Assembly (NCBI GenBank): GCA_910584595.1
Contig: CAJUBQ010000052.1
Coordinates: 1-30,533, forward strand
DNA length: 30,533 nt
Direction: 5' to 3'
From: an uncultured Eubacterium sp.
GTDB taxonomy: Bacteria > Bacillota > Clostridia > Lachnospirales > Lachnospiraceae
The notes under the pieces are model-generated. The model did not search any database. It saw only the letters and a list, made by a program, of their open reading frames with translations, and was not told the DNA's origin. A program made the translations under genes and the position numbers. This document shows, piece by piece, positions 23,467-30,533 of this stretch. Within the stretch, counting starts at the first letter, position 1. Each line of letters opens with the position of its first letter.

Positions 23467-24189
23467 TCAGAATGTTTTGATTTCACCATTATAATATTTC
23501 ATAATCAGTTTTGCGTCTGTCAGATTTACATTTCCGTCTCCATTCGCATCCGCATTCTTTTTCTGCTGGCTGTTCAGCGTTTTTGCGCCGTTGTAATGCT
23601 GCATAACCAGCTTTGCATCTGTCAGGTTTACTTTTCCGTCCTGGTTTACATCCCCTGCCGCAGATTGTACTTCTGCTCCGGCAATTGTAATGCGTGCCGG
23701 TATACGGTGTTCTATTTCTACCGGCTGTCCGCCTGCTGAACCCTCCCATTTCATCTGTGTCACACACAGCGTCGTTTTTCCGGTTGAAGCATCTGCAGCC
23801 GTATGCAGCCGTATCTGAAGCATCCGTCCGCCGTCCTGTACAGTAATGTTCGAAGAATATTTGATGTCAAATGTTCCGGAAGACTGGTCAAAAGAGCATG
23901 ACTGCACCTTTTCGCCTTCTGCCGGAAGAATATCCGCATTTTCCACTGTGAACAGGCTGCTGTCATATTCCAGTGTGCCCTTCATGGAATGAATTTCCTG
24001 CGGCAAAGATGTACCGCTTCCCTTTAAATTTATGGACATCGTAACTGTGTCTCCCTGTCTGCACTCTGATATGTCTAATGTGTTCTCAATATCCCATGCA
24101 GTTTCTTCTGCATAGGTATCATTTGCAAATCCAAGCACTGCCACCATCAGGCCTATGAGGATGGCTGCTGCCTTCTTCACTTTTTTCAC
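23467..24189 (-). CDS. Cohesin-dockerin adaptor protein
   Basis: A 240-aa exported protein. The GTG at 24189 is the start: GGGAGG lies 7 bases upstream and the signal peptide follows (KKAAAILIGLMVAVLGFA...TYA-EE). The GTG overlaps the TAG stop of the upstream cohesin gene by one base, so translation is coupled. Residues about 35-170 form a cohesin-like domain (GDTVTMSINLKG, MKGTLEYDSSLFTVENADI). Residues 179-240 are a type I-like dockerin with two calcium loops, DVNQDGKVNLTDAKLVMQHY and DANGDGNVNLTDAKLIMKYY, nearly identical to each other. It would bind a partner cohesin through its dockerin and recruit a dockerin protein through its cohesin. The plausible partner is the anchored cohesin encoded just upstream. 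Confidence 0.9.
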   Translation of the reverse strand: MKKVKKAAAILIGLMVAVLGFANDTYAEETAWDIENTLDISECRQGDTVTMSINLKGSGTSLPQEIHSMKGTLEYDSSLFTVENADILPAEGEKVQSCSFDQSSGTFDIKYSSNITVQDGGRMLQIRLHTAADASTGKTTLCVTQMKWEGSAGGQPVEIEHRIPARITIAGAEVQSAAGDVNQDGKVNLTDAKLVMQHYNGAKTLNSQQKKNADANGDGNVNLTDAKLIMKYYNGEIKTF

Positions 24190-25067
24190 TATTTTTCCTC
24201 CCTGCGTTTTCTTACCATCAGAATCAGTGTCAGAGTGCCGCATACTGCCGCAATAATCAGGAAAATATCATTTCCAAGCCCTGCGCCTGTTTTATAATTC
24301 TGATCCGGCTTTGCACTGCCAGTATTTGATGCCAGAGCAGATTGTGCATTATGTACAGATGTGCTTTGTACCCCGCCGCCTGCCGTCAGTGATGCTTCCT
24401 GTGTATTGCCTTCAGACGCACTTAATCCGCTCTGCACATGATCAGTCCCTGTATCTGCAACACTTACTGCCATCTGTTCATCAAATCCGCTTTCACTTTC
24501 TCTACTGCTGCTATCTGTTTCAGGCGCCTTTAATTGCACCATATCATCTTTGTTATCTGCTGCAGCATTCTTTTTTCCTGCCGTTTCCGGCACACGAACC
24601 TGGCTGGAAACCCTGCAGTTGGAAACCGCTGACAGGTCTGCATCCGCCATATCCCTTAAGGATAGCGTAACTGGAATGGAAGATGAATTCTGAACTGCCC
24701 GAAAACGAACGGTTACAATCGTTCCATCTGCAGAATAGCTGCTGTCACTGACTACAGACAAGTTTATTTCACTGCCTGTATCGGATGCCATTTTCATATC
24801 GCTGCCGGAAAAACTGTTGCTCCAGGATGCACCATCATATTTTAGAATGCTGCTGTCATAGTTCAGAGCAGTACCCAATGTGCTGACAGATGGGTTTCCA
24901 CTGAGATTAATGCTTATATTTACGTGATCTCCAACTGCTACCCCTGCAGCATCTGCGGAGGCAGACAGTAATGGAGAGGCTGCTGCGTATACTATCTGAA
25001 TCTGAATAATACAAATCAACAATACACCTGCAAGCAGGTATAAGAGATATTTCTTTTGATTTTTCAT
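24189..25067 (-). CDS. Cohesin protein with sortase signal NYKTGAGLG
   Basis: A 292-aa cell-wall anchored scaffold candidate. The ATG at 25067 follows AAGGAAAAGG. A signal peptide (MKNQKKYLLYLLAGVLLIC..VYA-AA) precedes a cohesin-like domain (about 28-165: GDHVNISINLSGNPSVSTLG, LNYDSSILKYDG, VTVRFRA). A Ser/Asp/Ala-rich stalk (about 165-250) leads to the sorting signal NYKTGAGLG, a hydrophobic segment (IFLIIAAVCGTLTLILM) and the tail RKRREEK. The signal lacks the proline of NPxTG/LPxTG, which fits a class B sortase with altered preference. It is followed with a one-base overlap by the cohesin-dockerin gene and lies 70 bases after the 1733-aa gene. Confidence 0.9.
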   Translation of the reverse strand: MKNQKKYLLYLLAGVLLICIIQIQIVYAAASPLLSASADAAGVAVGDHVNISINLSGNPSVSTLGTALNYDSSILKYDGASWSNSFSGSDMKMASDTGSEINLSVVSDSSYSADGTIVTVRFRAVQNSSSIPVTLSLRDMADADLSAVSNCRVSSQVRVPETAGKKNAAADNKDDMVQLKAPETDSSSRESESGFDEQMAVSVADTGTDHVQSGLSASEGNTQEASLTAGGGVQSTSVHNAQSALASNTGSAKPDQNYKTGAGLGNDIFLIIAAVCGTLTLILMVRKRREEK

Positions 25068-25093
25068 AGCCTTTTCCTTTCTTAACCTGTGAG

Positions 25094-25133
25094 TTACAGC
25101 CATACCGTTTCATTTCTGGCAGCATGGCTGTAA
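25094..25133 (-). other. Intercistronic hairpin before the cohesin gene
   Basis: TTACAGCCAT (25094-25103) pairs perfectly with ATGGCTGTAA (25124-25133) around a 20-base loop. It starts directly after the 1733-aa gene's stop. There is no T-run, so it is more likely an mRNA-stability or processing structure that separates expression of the two genes than a full terminator. Confidence 0.55.
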
Positions 25134-25137
25134 AGAA

Positions 25138-28100
25138 TTATTTTACTTTAATGCTTTTTACTGTACTGTAAGAACCATAAACTTTTTTGCCGGTAGAATC
25201 TAAGCAATAGGCGCGAACTCTAACATAATACTTTTTACCGGATTTCAATTTCTTTATCGTTTTCTTTCCTGCCGTTACATTTTTCTTTACAGAGGAAGAA
25301 AATTTTTTATTCGCTGAATACTCAATTTGATATCCTACCGCCTTTGTAACATTGTTAAAACTAATCTTTATCTGACCAGTTTTTTTCGAAGATAAAGATA
25401 ATTTTTTAGGTTTCGCAAGTTTTACTATTTTAGTCCATTGTGCATATAAAGTCGTTGATACATTCAATACGCTTGTACTGTTTACTTTCTCACCACCATT
25501 TTTCTGTGTATACCATCCCTTAAATGCATAATTCTTACGCTGAACTTTTGGCATAATACCCATAGCATCATCAATGAGTAACGTCATAGTCTTACGGCTT
25601 AATTTTGTACCAGAATTAGCATCAAATTGAATAATATAATAAAAATCCTCTATAACGGGTCCCGGCGTCGGTGTTGGATTCGGTGTCGGTGTCGGATTCG
25701 GTGTCGGTGTCGGCGTTGGTGTTGGATCTGGCACCGGATTATTATCCACAATTACCACAATACATGAGGCACTAACATTGCTTCCATCTGTACTTTCTAC
25801 TGTAATTAATGCTTCTCCTGCTCCATCAGCTGTAACCAGACCATTCGCATCCACTGTCGCTACATTTTCATTATTGGATGACCACCGTAAAGTCTGATTT
25901 TCAGCATCTGTCGGAAAAATCTCTGCTCGCAATTGCAGTGTCCTGCCTTTTGTTAAAGACGCTTTATCTATGCTTAATGTTATTTTTTCAATTTTATGAC
26001 TCTCTGGCACGATTGTTCTATGTAAATATGGATTTATTGACAATAATTCTGTATTATTATACATATAACAGTCATTCGATTCCGTACTTATAATTGCATA
26101 TGCAATACTGGAGTTTGACAACTGATTGATATTTACATTGTAAAATTTAATTTCGCCTCCTGCCAGATTATCAATATATTTGTCATAAATAACGATCCCC
26201 GCTTCACTATCAGCCAATACACGCAGACGAACTTTTTCAGCCAATATTTTAGACCGATTTTCTACTCTTAAAGCAATATAATCATTTCCTCTTTCAAGAA
26301 AACGCCCATTTTCTTCAACAGCAATATCTGTATATCCAATCGTTATATCCTGTGCATTATCGGTCATATCTGTTTCACCATCTGCATAAATTTCAACTTT
26401 AAATTCCGATGGTGCCATAAGGTCAGCCGGCACTGGAAATACTGACGAAACAGTTTGGTAAAAATCTTCCCCAACACCCAGATTTACATCAACTCTCTGC
26501 TCGCCAAGAACAGTTCCGTCTCTTGACACCCTTATATTCAATGCATCAATATTCATCATGCCTTTATTGGATACATGCACATCAAATCCCATATCAGCTC
26601 CTGGCACAACATCTTCCTGTTCAAAAAGAATATTATCAAATGAAGTATTTATATAACTTTTTATTTCTTCTGAAACAATAACTGCTTGAGAATTGTTTTC
26701 CGCTTCTCTATTGTATCCATAGGTGATTCCAACCGTTCCATCATCAGAGACATATCCCGTAGGTATACTGACATCAGACCCTGTTACTGTTTTTAAAATA
26801 TAAGGTTTCGACCATTTTCCGTTTGAATAATTAACAGCATAAATATCTTGTCCATTTTGATCATTAGACGCTTTCCATAAAATACTTTTTACGTTACCCG
26901 CCATATCCGGTAAAATGGAAAAACTGTCACTTAACCCTGATGGGAGTTCACCTTCTGAAAAAGCATAATGGATATCCCTGCCCCCTCCAGCAGATGTATA
27001 TGCAATATTGCCAGCGCTATAATAGAACATTGTATCTATATTATCTAGCCTTGCAAATTTTGCATTTGTAGCAGCACCATTCACATTTGACTGTATTTGC
27101 TGTGTTCTTCCGTCTATATATGCATATAACTTGACATCCTCTTCTGTACCAAAATTTCCATCTTCATCAACGGCATATACAATCGTATTCCTACCATCCA
27201 ATGTTCCCATTGAAAGAGACATAATATGTCCATTGTCTATTTCTATTTTTTCTGGCTGGGTAGGTATGCCAATTATACTGCTTCCACTTGTAACATCCAC
27301 ATGATATATACAGTCTTTTCCCGGATTTTCTTTTGGAAGTCCATACATATAATTTTCAGTATTAGTATACCATGCAATCTTTACATCAGGCTTCCCTGAA
27401 CCGGATGCAACCGAAACAGTCGGCGAAAAATGTCCTTGTGCTGCAACACCTGATTCATTTTTGGAATTATAAAGAATTTCTGTCTGACCAGTTACTGTAT
27501 CCAGCCTGCACAGACTAATCTGGCAAGCCTGCAGCATATCATTCAATGTTATATTTCTGTCTAACTTTCTGACCATGTTTTCCCAGACTACATAAATATC
27601 TGTTCCTTGTACATCTATTGCGAAATTACAATCAGCTGTACCATCATTTTGAAGCTGTATCGGTTCAGTCCATATCTGGTTCTCATATTTTTGATAAACA
27701 ATTGTTGTACGGTTCTGGCTTTCTCTTGCTGTATCATCTGCCAAATAGAACCGGTATCGTTTTCCATTAACAGAAACTTCCTGAACCCCAGTATACAATG
27801 ACTCCAGCCCAAGGTTATTATTCGATGTTCTATCTGTTAATTCAAATCCTATTCCCTCAGTATCATTCGCAACTCTTACTAGTGACCTTGAATTATTATC
27901 ATCCCATATAGTCCACTCAGGCGTATCAAACGGTATTTTAGCCTCAAATAACAGCAACTTTGCCTTTAAAGCTACAGAACCAGACAGCCATACTCGGTCA
28001 TAGGAATTTGAAAATCTATGCTGCCAGCTGATTTTTGCACTTCCTTCTCCCGAAACACTTGCCGCTCCTTTTATACCTACACCGCCTTCAATACTCAGCT

Positions 28101-30339
28101 GAAAAGATGGCGTAATCGTACAATCTCCGCCTGCAAAAGAAAAATTACCATCCCCAAATGCAACATTTCCATGAATTTGTGCTGCAATTTCTCCTTTTTC
28201 TCCTATATTTACATATACAGGAACAAAACTTATCATAAAATAATGTATAAAATCTTTTTGTTCTGTTAATTCTAAAATAATGCCAACCTCAATATTTACA
28301 TTGCCATTATCATCTACAACCCCTTCTCCATATCCTGTCAGATTACATTCAAATGTTAAAGGGCCAGCTCCATATAATTCCTTAACAGCATCTCCATTTG
28401 CCTTTTCTTTAATATAATCATGTAATTTGCTGACATTATCCGGGTCTACCTTTTCTTTCATTTTATGATAGGATTCTTTAAATTTATCCCATTTATCTTT
28501 TCCTGAATCATCATTCAAATCCTTTCCAACAGCTATCTTAACTTTGCCATCTCCCTCTATATCTACCGACACTGGCAAAGGATTCACCATGCCAAACTCT
28601 ACTTCTTTACCCCCAAAAATTGGCACATCATCGGGAATTGTAAACTTAAGGCTGTCATCAAGCGATATGCTACCTTTTTCAGCTCCCACCGATCCAAACT
28701 CAAATGTAGGCTTACCTATAATCAGTCCAAGATCAGCACGTTTTACTCCCCATCCTGTTTTAACCATCTGCAACTGTACATCCTGTCCTGCACTCAGCCT
28801 TACGATACGGGGTTTTTTATATTCAGCTCCATTTTTATCCTTGGTAGCAATTGGAATTTGAAAAGTGCCGTCTGCACTTTCATACTTTACTTCGCCGCCC
28901 TGTACCAGCCTGTACGTATTTGCTGTACCTGCATTTGCTACCCGGATATGAATAAAGTCATTCTGTATATCATCACTCCTTGCTTCATCATAATTAACAC
29001 AAGTAGTCAGCAGATCATACATATCATTGCCCGACTGCAGCACCGCACTTAAAATAGCAGGTTCTTCCAAATCATATCCCTGTGATACAATTCCTATTCC
29101 AGTAAAACTGCCGCATAGAACCTGCCGCTGCACTTCTATCTCATCATATCCTTCTTTTTTAACCTTTACGGCTACGTTACTACCATCTATGTCCTTGCAG
29201 TTATCAAACACTGCTATTCCATTTTCATCCGTAGTCACAGTTCTGCCTTCTATTGCAACTTCTGCCCCACTCAGATATCTCTGTGAAAGACTGTCAAAAA
29301 TAAGTACTGCAAACTGAGTATCTGTTAAATTTTCTATCACTACGTTACTATCCGTAGACGACAAACTACTGTTTACGCCGTAATATGTACATACACTTGT
29401 ACTTGCCGATGCTTCTAAAACAACTGGATCAAAATAAATACCAACTGCCGTATCTCCAAATTCCATATCCTCGACCGCATAATTATATAATGTATCTTCT
29501 ATATAATCCCATCTTGCAAATTGAACTTTATCAGGATGGCGGTCATTTTGTAAATATAATGTTCCAGTTGCAATAGTCGTTGGATTATCTAAATTATCAT
29601 AAACCTGATAAGAAGAAGGAACATTGCTTCCTCTTAATTCCCGTTCTGAAGTTACATTATCATAACCAACAACTTTAAACGGTGCATCATCATTACTTGC
29701 TAACATTGTATCCAGCATAATACGAACACCCACTTTTTGTGAAAGCACTCCGTTGTTTGTAAGTTTATAACTTATTTTTACCGTATCAGCAATACCACTA
29801 CTTCCTTTAACAAACTCCAATAACTGTTTGATTGTAAAGTTATAGGTTTCGCCGCTTCCAAAGGAACCCTCCGCATTCATTACTGATGTTACAGTCTGTC
29901 CCTCTGTGTCATAAGTATTATCATTAGCCTCAAATTTAAAATCCATGACCTCATTACGGCTAGACTGAATACGAATTGTACTAAAAGATGTTCCTGGGCT
30001 GCTGTGCCCAAACAATAATATTTTATTATTATCACTTGTATAATCAGGATTTCCTTCCACATTTCCAATCGTAAAACGTCCAGAACTATTTACCATAAAT
30101 TCCAGATATTCATTGCTAATCATCTCTCCATCTGAACTTCTCGCCACTCCAGTAGATTCCAGATATTCTTCTTTTTTTTGCTGATCTGTTTTTCTTAGTT
30201 TCAGATTTTCTTTATCTTCAGATACATCTTGTACTTTTCCATCATTATCAGCAACGACCCACCCACTATTGCCAACCGCTAATAATATTGCCAAAACTAT
30301 GCACAATATAGATTTTGCAATGTTTTTTCTTTTTTTCAC
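25138..30339 (-). CDS. Giant secreted multidomain surface protein
   Basis: A 1733-aa exported protein. The GTG at 30339 is the start: AAAGGAGAG lies 6 bases before it, and the signal peptide follows (KKRKNIAKSILCIVLAILL...VVA-DN). Parts seen: a beta-rich N-terminal region, a carboxypeptidase-regulatory-like fold (about 350-397: LSGAEVAIEGRTVTTDENG), a long middle of beta and propeller-like sequence, CARDB-like domains (about 1233-1440), a Big_2 domain (about 1446-1531: LSIDKASLTKGRTLQL, LRWSSNNENVATVDANGLVT), a Pro-Thr linker (about 1531-1558), an InlB-type B repeat (about 1563-1636: FKGWYTQKNGGEKV), and an Fn3-like end (about 1640-1733). There is no sorting signal, dockerin or membrane anchor. 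The gene looks more AT-rich than the genes after it. It opens the second surface cluster. The function is probably adhesion or polysaccharide binding, inferred from the domains. Confidence 0.88.
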   Translation of the reverse strand: MKKRKNIAKSILCIVLAILLAVGNSGWVVADNDGKVQDVSEDKENLKLRKTDQQKKEEYLESTGVARSSDGEMISNEYLEFMVNSSGRFTIGNVEGNPDYTSDNNKILLFGHSSPGTSFSTIRIQSSRNEVMDFKFEANDNTYDTEGQTVTSVMNAEGSFGSGETYNFTIKQLLEFVKGSSGIADTVKISYKLTNNGVLSQKVGVRIMLDTMLASNDDAPFKVVGYDNVTSERELRGSNVPSSYQVYDNLDNPTTIATGTLYLQNDRHPDKVQFARWDYIEDTLYNYAVEDMEFGDTAVGIYFDPVVLEASASTSVCTYYGVNSSLSSTDSNVVIENLTDTQFAVLIFDSLSQRYLSGAEVAIEGRTVTTDENGIAVFDNCKDIDGSNVAVKVKKEGYDEIEVQRQVLCGSFTGIGIVSQGYDLEEPAILSAVLQSGNDMYDLLTTCVNYDEARSDDIQNDFIHIRVANAGTANTYRLVQGGEVKYESADGTFQIPIATKDKNGAEYKKPRIVRLSAGQDVQLQMVKTGWGVKRADLGLIIGKPTFEFGSVGAEKGSISLDDSLKFTIPDDVPIFGGKEVEFGMVNPLPVSVDIEGDGKVKIAVGKDLNDDSGKDKWDKFKESYHKMKEKVDPDNVSKLHDYIKEKANGDAVKELYGAGPLTFECNLTGYGEGVVDDNGNVNIEVGIILELTEQKDFIHYFMISFVPVYVNIGEKGEIAAQIHGNVAFGDGNFSFAGGDCTITPSFQLSIEGGVGIKGAASVSGEGSAKISWQHRFSNSYDRVWLSGSVALKAKLLLFEAKIPFDTPEWTIWDDNNSRSLVRVANDTEGIGFELTDRTSNNNLGLESLYTGVQEVSVNGKRYRFYLADDTARESQNRTTIVYQKYENQIWTEPIQLQNDGTADCNFAIDVQGTDIYVVWENMVRKLDRNITLNDMLQACQISLCRLDTVTGQTEILYNSKNESGVAAQGHFSPTVSVASGSGKPDVKIAWYTNTENYMYGLPKENPGKDCIYHVDVTSGSSIIGIPTQPEKIEIDNGHIMSLSMGTLDGRNTIVYAVDEDGNFGTEEDVKLYAYIDGRTQQIQSNVNGAATNAKFARLDNIDTMFYYSAGNIAYTSAGGGRDIHYAFSEGELPSGLSDSFSILPDMAGNVKSILWKASNDQNGQDIYAVNYSNGKWSKPYILKTVTGSDVSIPTGYVSDDGTVGITYGYNREAENNSQAVIVSEEIKSYINTSFDNILFEQEDVVPGADMGFDVHVSNKGMMNIDALNIRVSRDGTVLGEQRVDVNLGVGEDFYQTVSSVFPVPADLMAPSEFKVEIYADGETDMTDNAQDITIGYTDIAVEENGRFLERGNDYIALRVENRSKILAEKVRLRVLADSEAGIVIYDKYIDNLAGGEIKFYNVNINQLSNSSIAYAIISTESNDCYMYNNTELLSINPYLHRTIVPESHKIEKITLSIDKASLTKGRTLQLRAEIFPTDAENQTLRWSSNNENVATVDANGLVTADGAGEALITVESTDGSNVSASCIVVIVDNNPVPDPTPTPTPTPNPTPTPNPTPTPGPVIEDFYYIIQFDANSGTKLSRKTMTLLIDDAMGIMPKVQRKNYAFKGWYTQKNGGEKVNSTSVLNVSTTLYAQWTKIVKLAKPKKLSLSSKKTGQIKISFNNVTKAVGYQIEYSANKKFSSSVKKNVTAGKKTIKKLKSGKKYYVRVRAYCLDSTGKKVYGSYSTVKSIKVK
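25664..25729 (-). repeat. 18-bp tandem repeats encoding the Pro-Thr linker
   Basis: About three copies of an 18-base unit (GGATTCGGTGTCGGTGTC) give the PNPTPT repeats between the Big_2 and B-repeat domains. Length may vary by slippage. Confidence 0.75.
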
Positions 30340-30533
30340 AATATTCTCTCCTTTGCTTAAAACTTGTCCGACAATCAAAATCAAACTAAAAATGATTTAT
30401 AAGTTATCCCATCATTTTTCTTTCATTTAACAATCATATTTTTTCTGTATTTAAAATATACAACTTTAAGCCCTCCTCGTGCTTTGTAAAGTCTAAAACT
30501 GTACCAAAACAGCTTGACAGGCACTAAAACATC

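Noticed and set aside
30385..30533. A promoter or truncated gene upstream of the 1733-aa protein
   Set aside because: A GAGGAGGG ribosome-site-like string on the minus strand is not followed by a start codon with an open frame, and no -35/-10 pair with good spacing stands out.

Overview
The window looks like chromosomal DNA of a gut-type Clostridia species, most likely a Lachnospiraceae member. This is inferred from gene families and style, not from a marker gene: DUF4003, a BspA-like leucine-rich repeat protein, class B sortase, non-cellulosomal cohesin/dockerin proteins, PBECR4 and Rpn-family proteins, frequent GTG/TTG starts with strong purine-rich ribosome binding sites, and intermediate GC content. 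No rRNA, tRNA or CRISPR array was seen.

Layout. (1) 155-2390, plus strand: an OmpR-type response regulator and its sensor kinase. (2) 2408-2542: a large palindrome and a terminator between convergent units. (3) 11847-2543, minus strand: a compact operon of a 141-aa unknown protein, a 1721-aa DUF4132 protein, a GH2 beta-mannosidase and a DUF4003 protein. (4) 12134-13192: an Rpn-family gene broken by a 160-bp palindromic MITE-like element. (5) 18618-13269, minus strand: a first surface/secretion cluster containing a small ORF, a frameshifted sortase substrate (signal NYQTGAGLG), a lipoprotein, a lipase with a WXG-like C-terminus, and an intact class B sortase with an unusual N-terminal cytoplasmic domain. 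(6) 18818-20508, plus strand: a small HTH regulator divergent from the surface cluster, a possible mobilisation-region remnant, a candidate structured RNA behind a full-consensus promoter, and a PBECR4 gene. (7) 30339-20474, minus strand: a second surface cluster containing a 1733-aa exported multidomain protein, a cohesin protein with an NYKTGAGLG sorting signal, a cohesin-dockerin adaptor, a BspA-like LRR protein, and a decayed paralogue of the sortase.

How the parts may work together. The two surface clusters are parallel: each pairs a protein ending in NYxTGAGLG-membrane segment-basic tail with a sortase of the same odd architecture. One sortase is intact. The other has a TGG-to-TGA stop and has lost its catalytic domain, so the intact enzyme may anchor both substrates. 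The anchored cohesin plus the cohesin-dockerin adaptor form a minimal scaffold on which other dockerin proteins could assemble. The lipase/lipoprotein pair resembles the reverse-arranged type VII lipase toxin and lipoprotein immunity pair known from Staphylococcus aureus (TslA/TilA); this is the most attractive candidate for a new system, followed by the structured RNA ahead of PBECR4.

The segment shows much decay: an Rpn gene split by a MITE, a frameshifted surface protein, a truncated sortase, an Fn3-domain remnant beside a MITE end, and a possible oriT-like remnant. Bases 1-154 and 30340-30533 hold no gene I can support.
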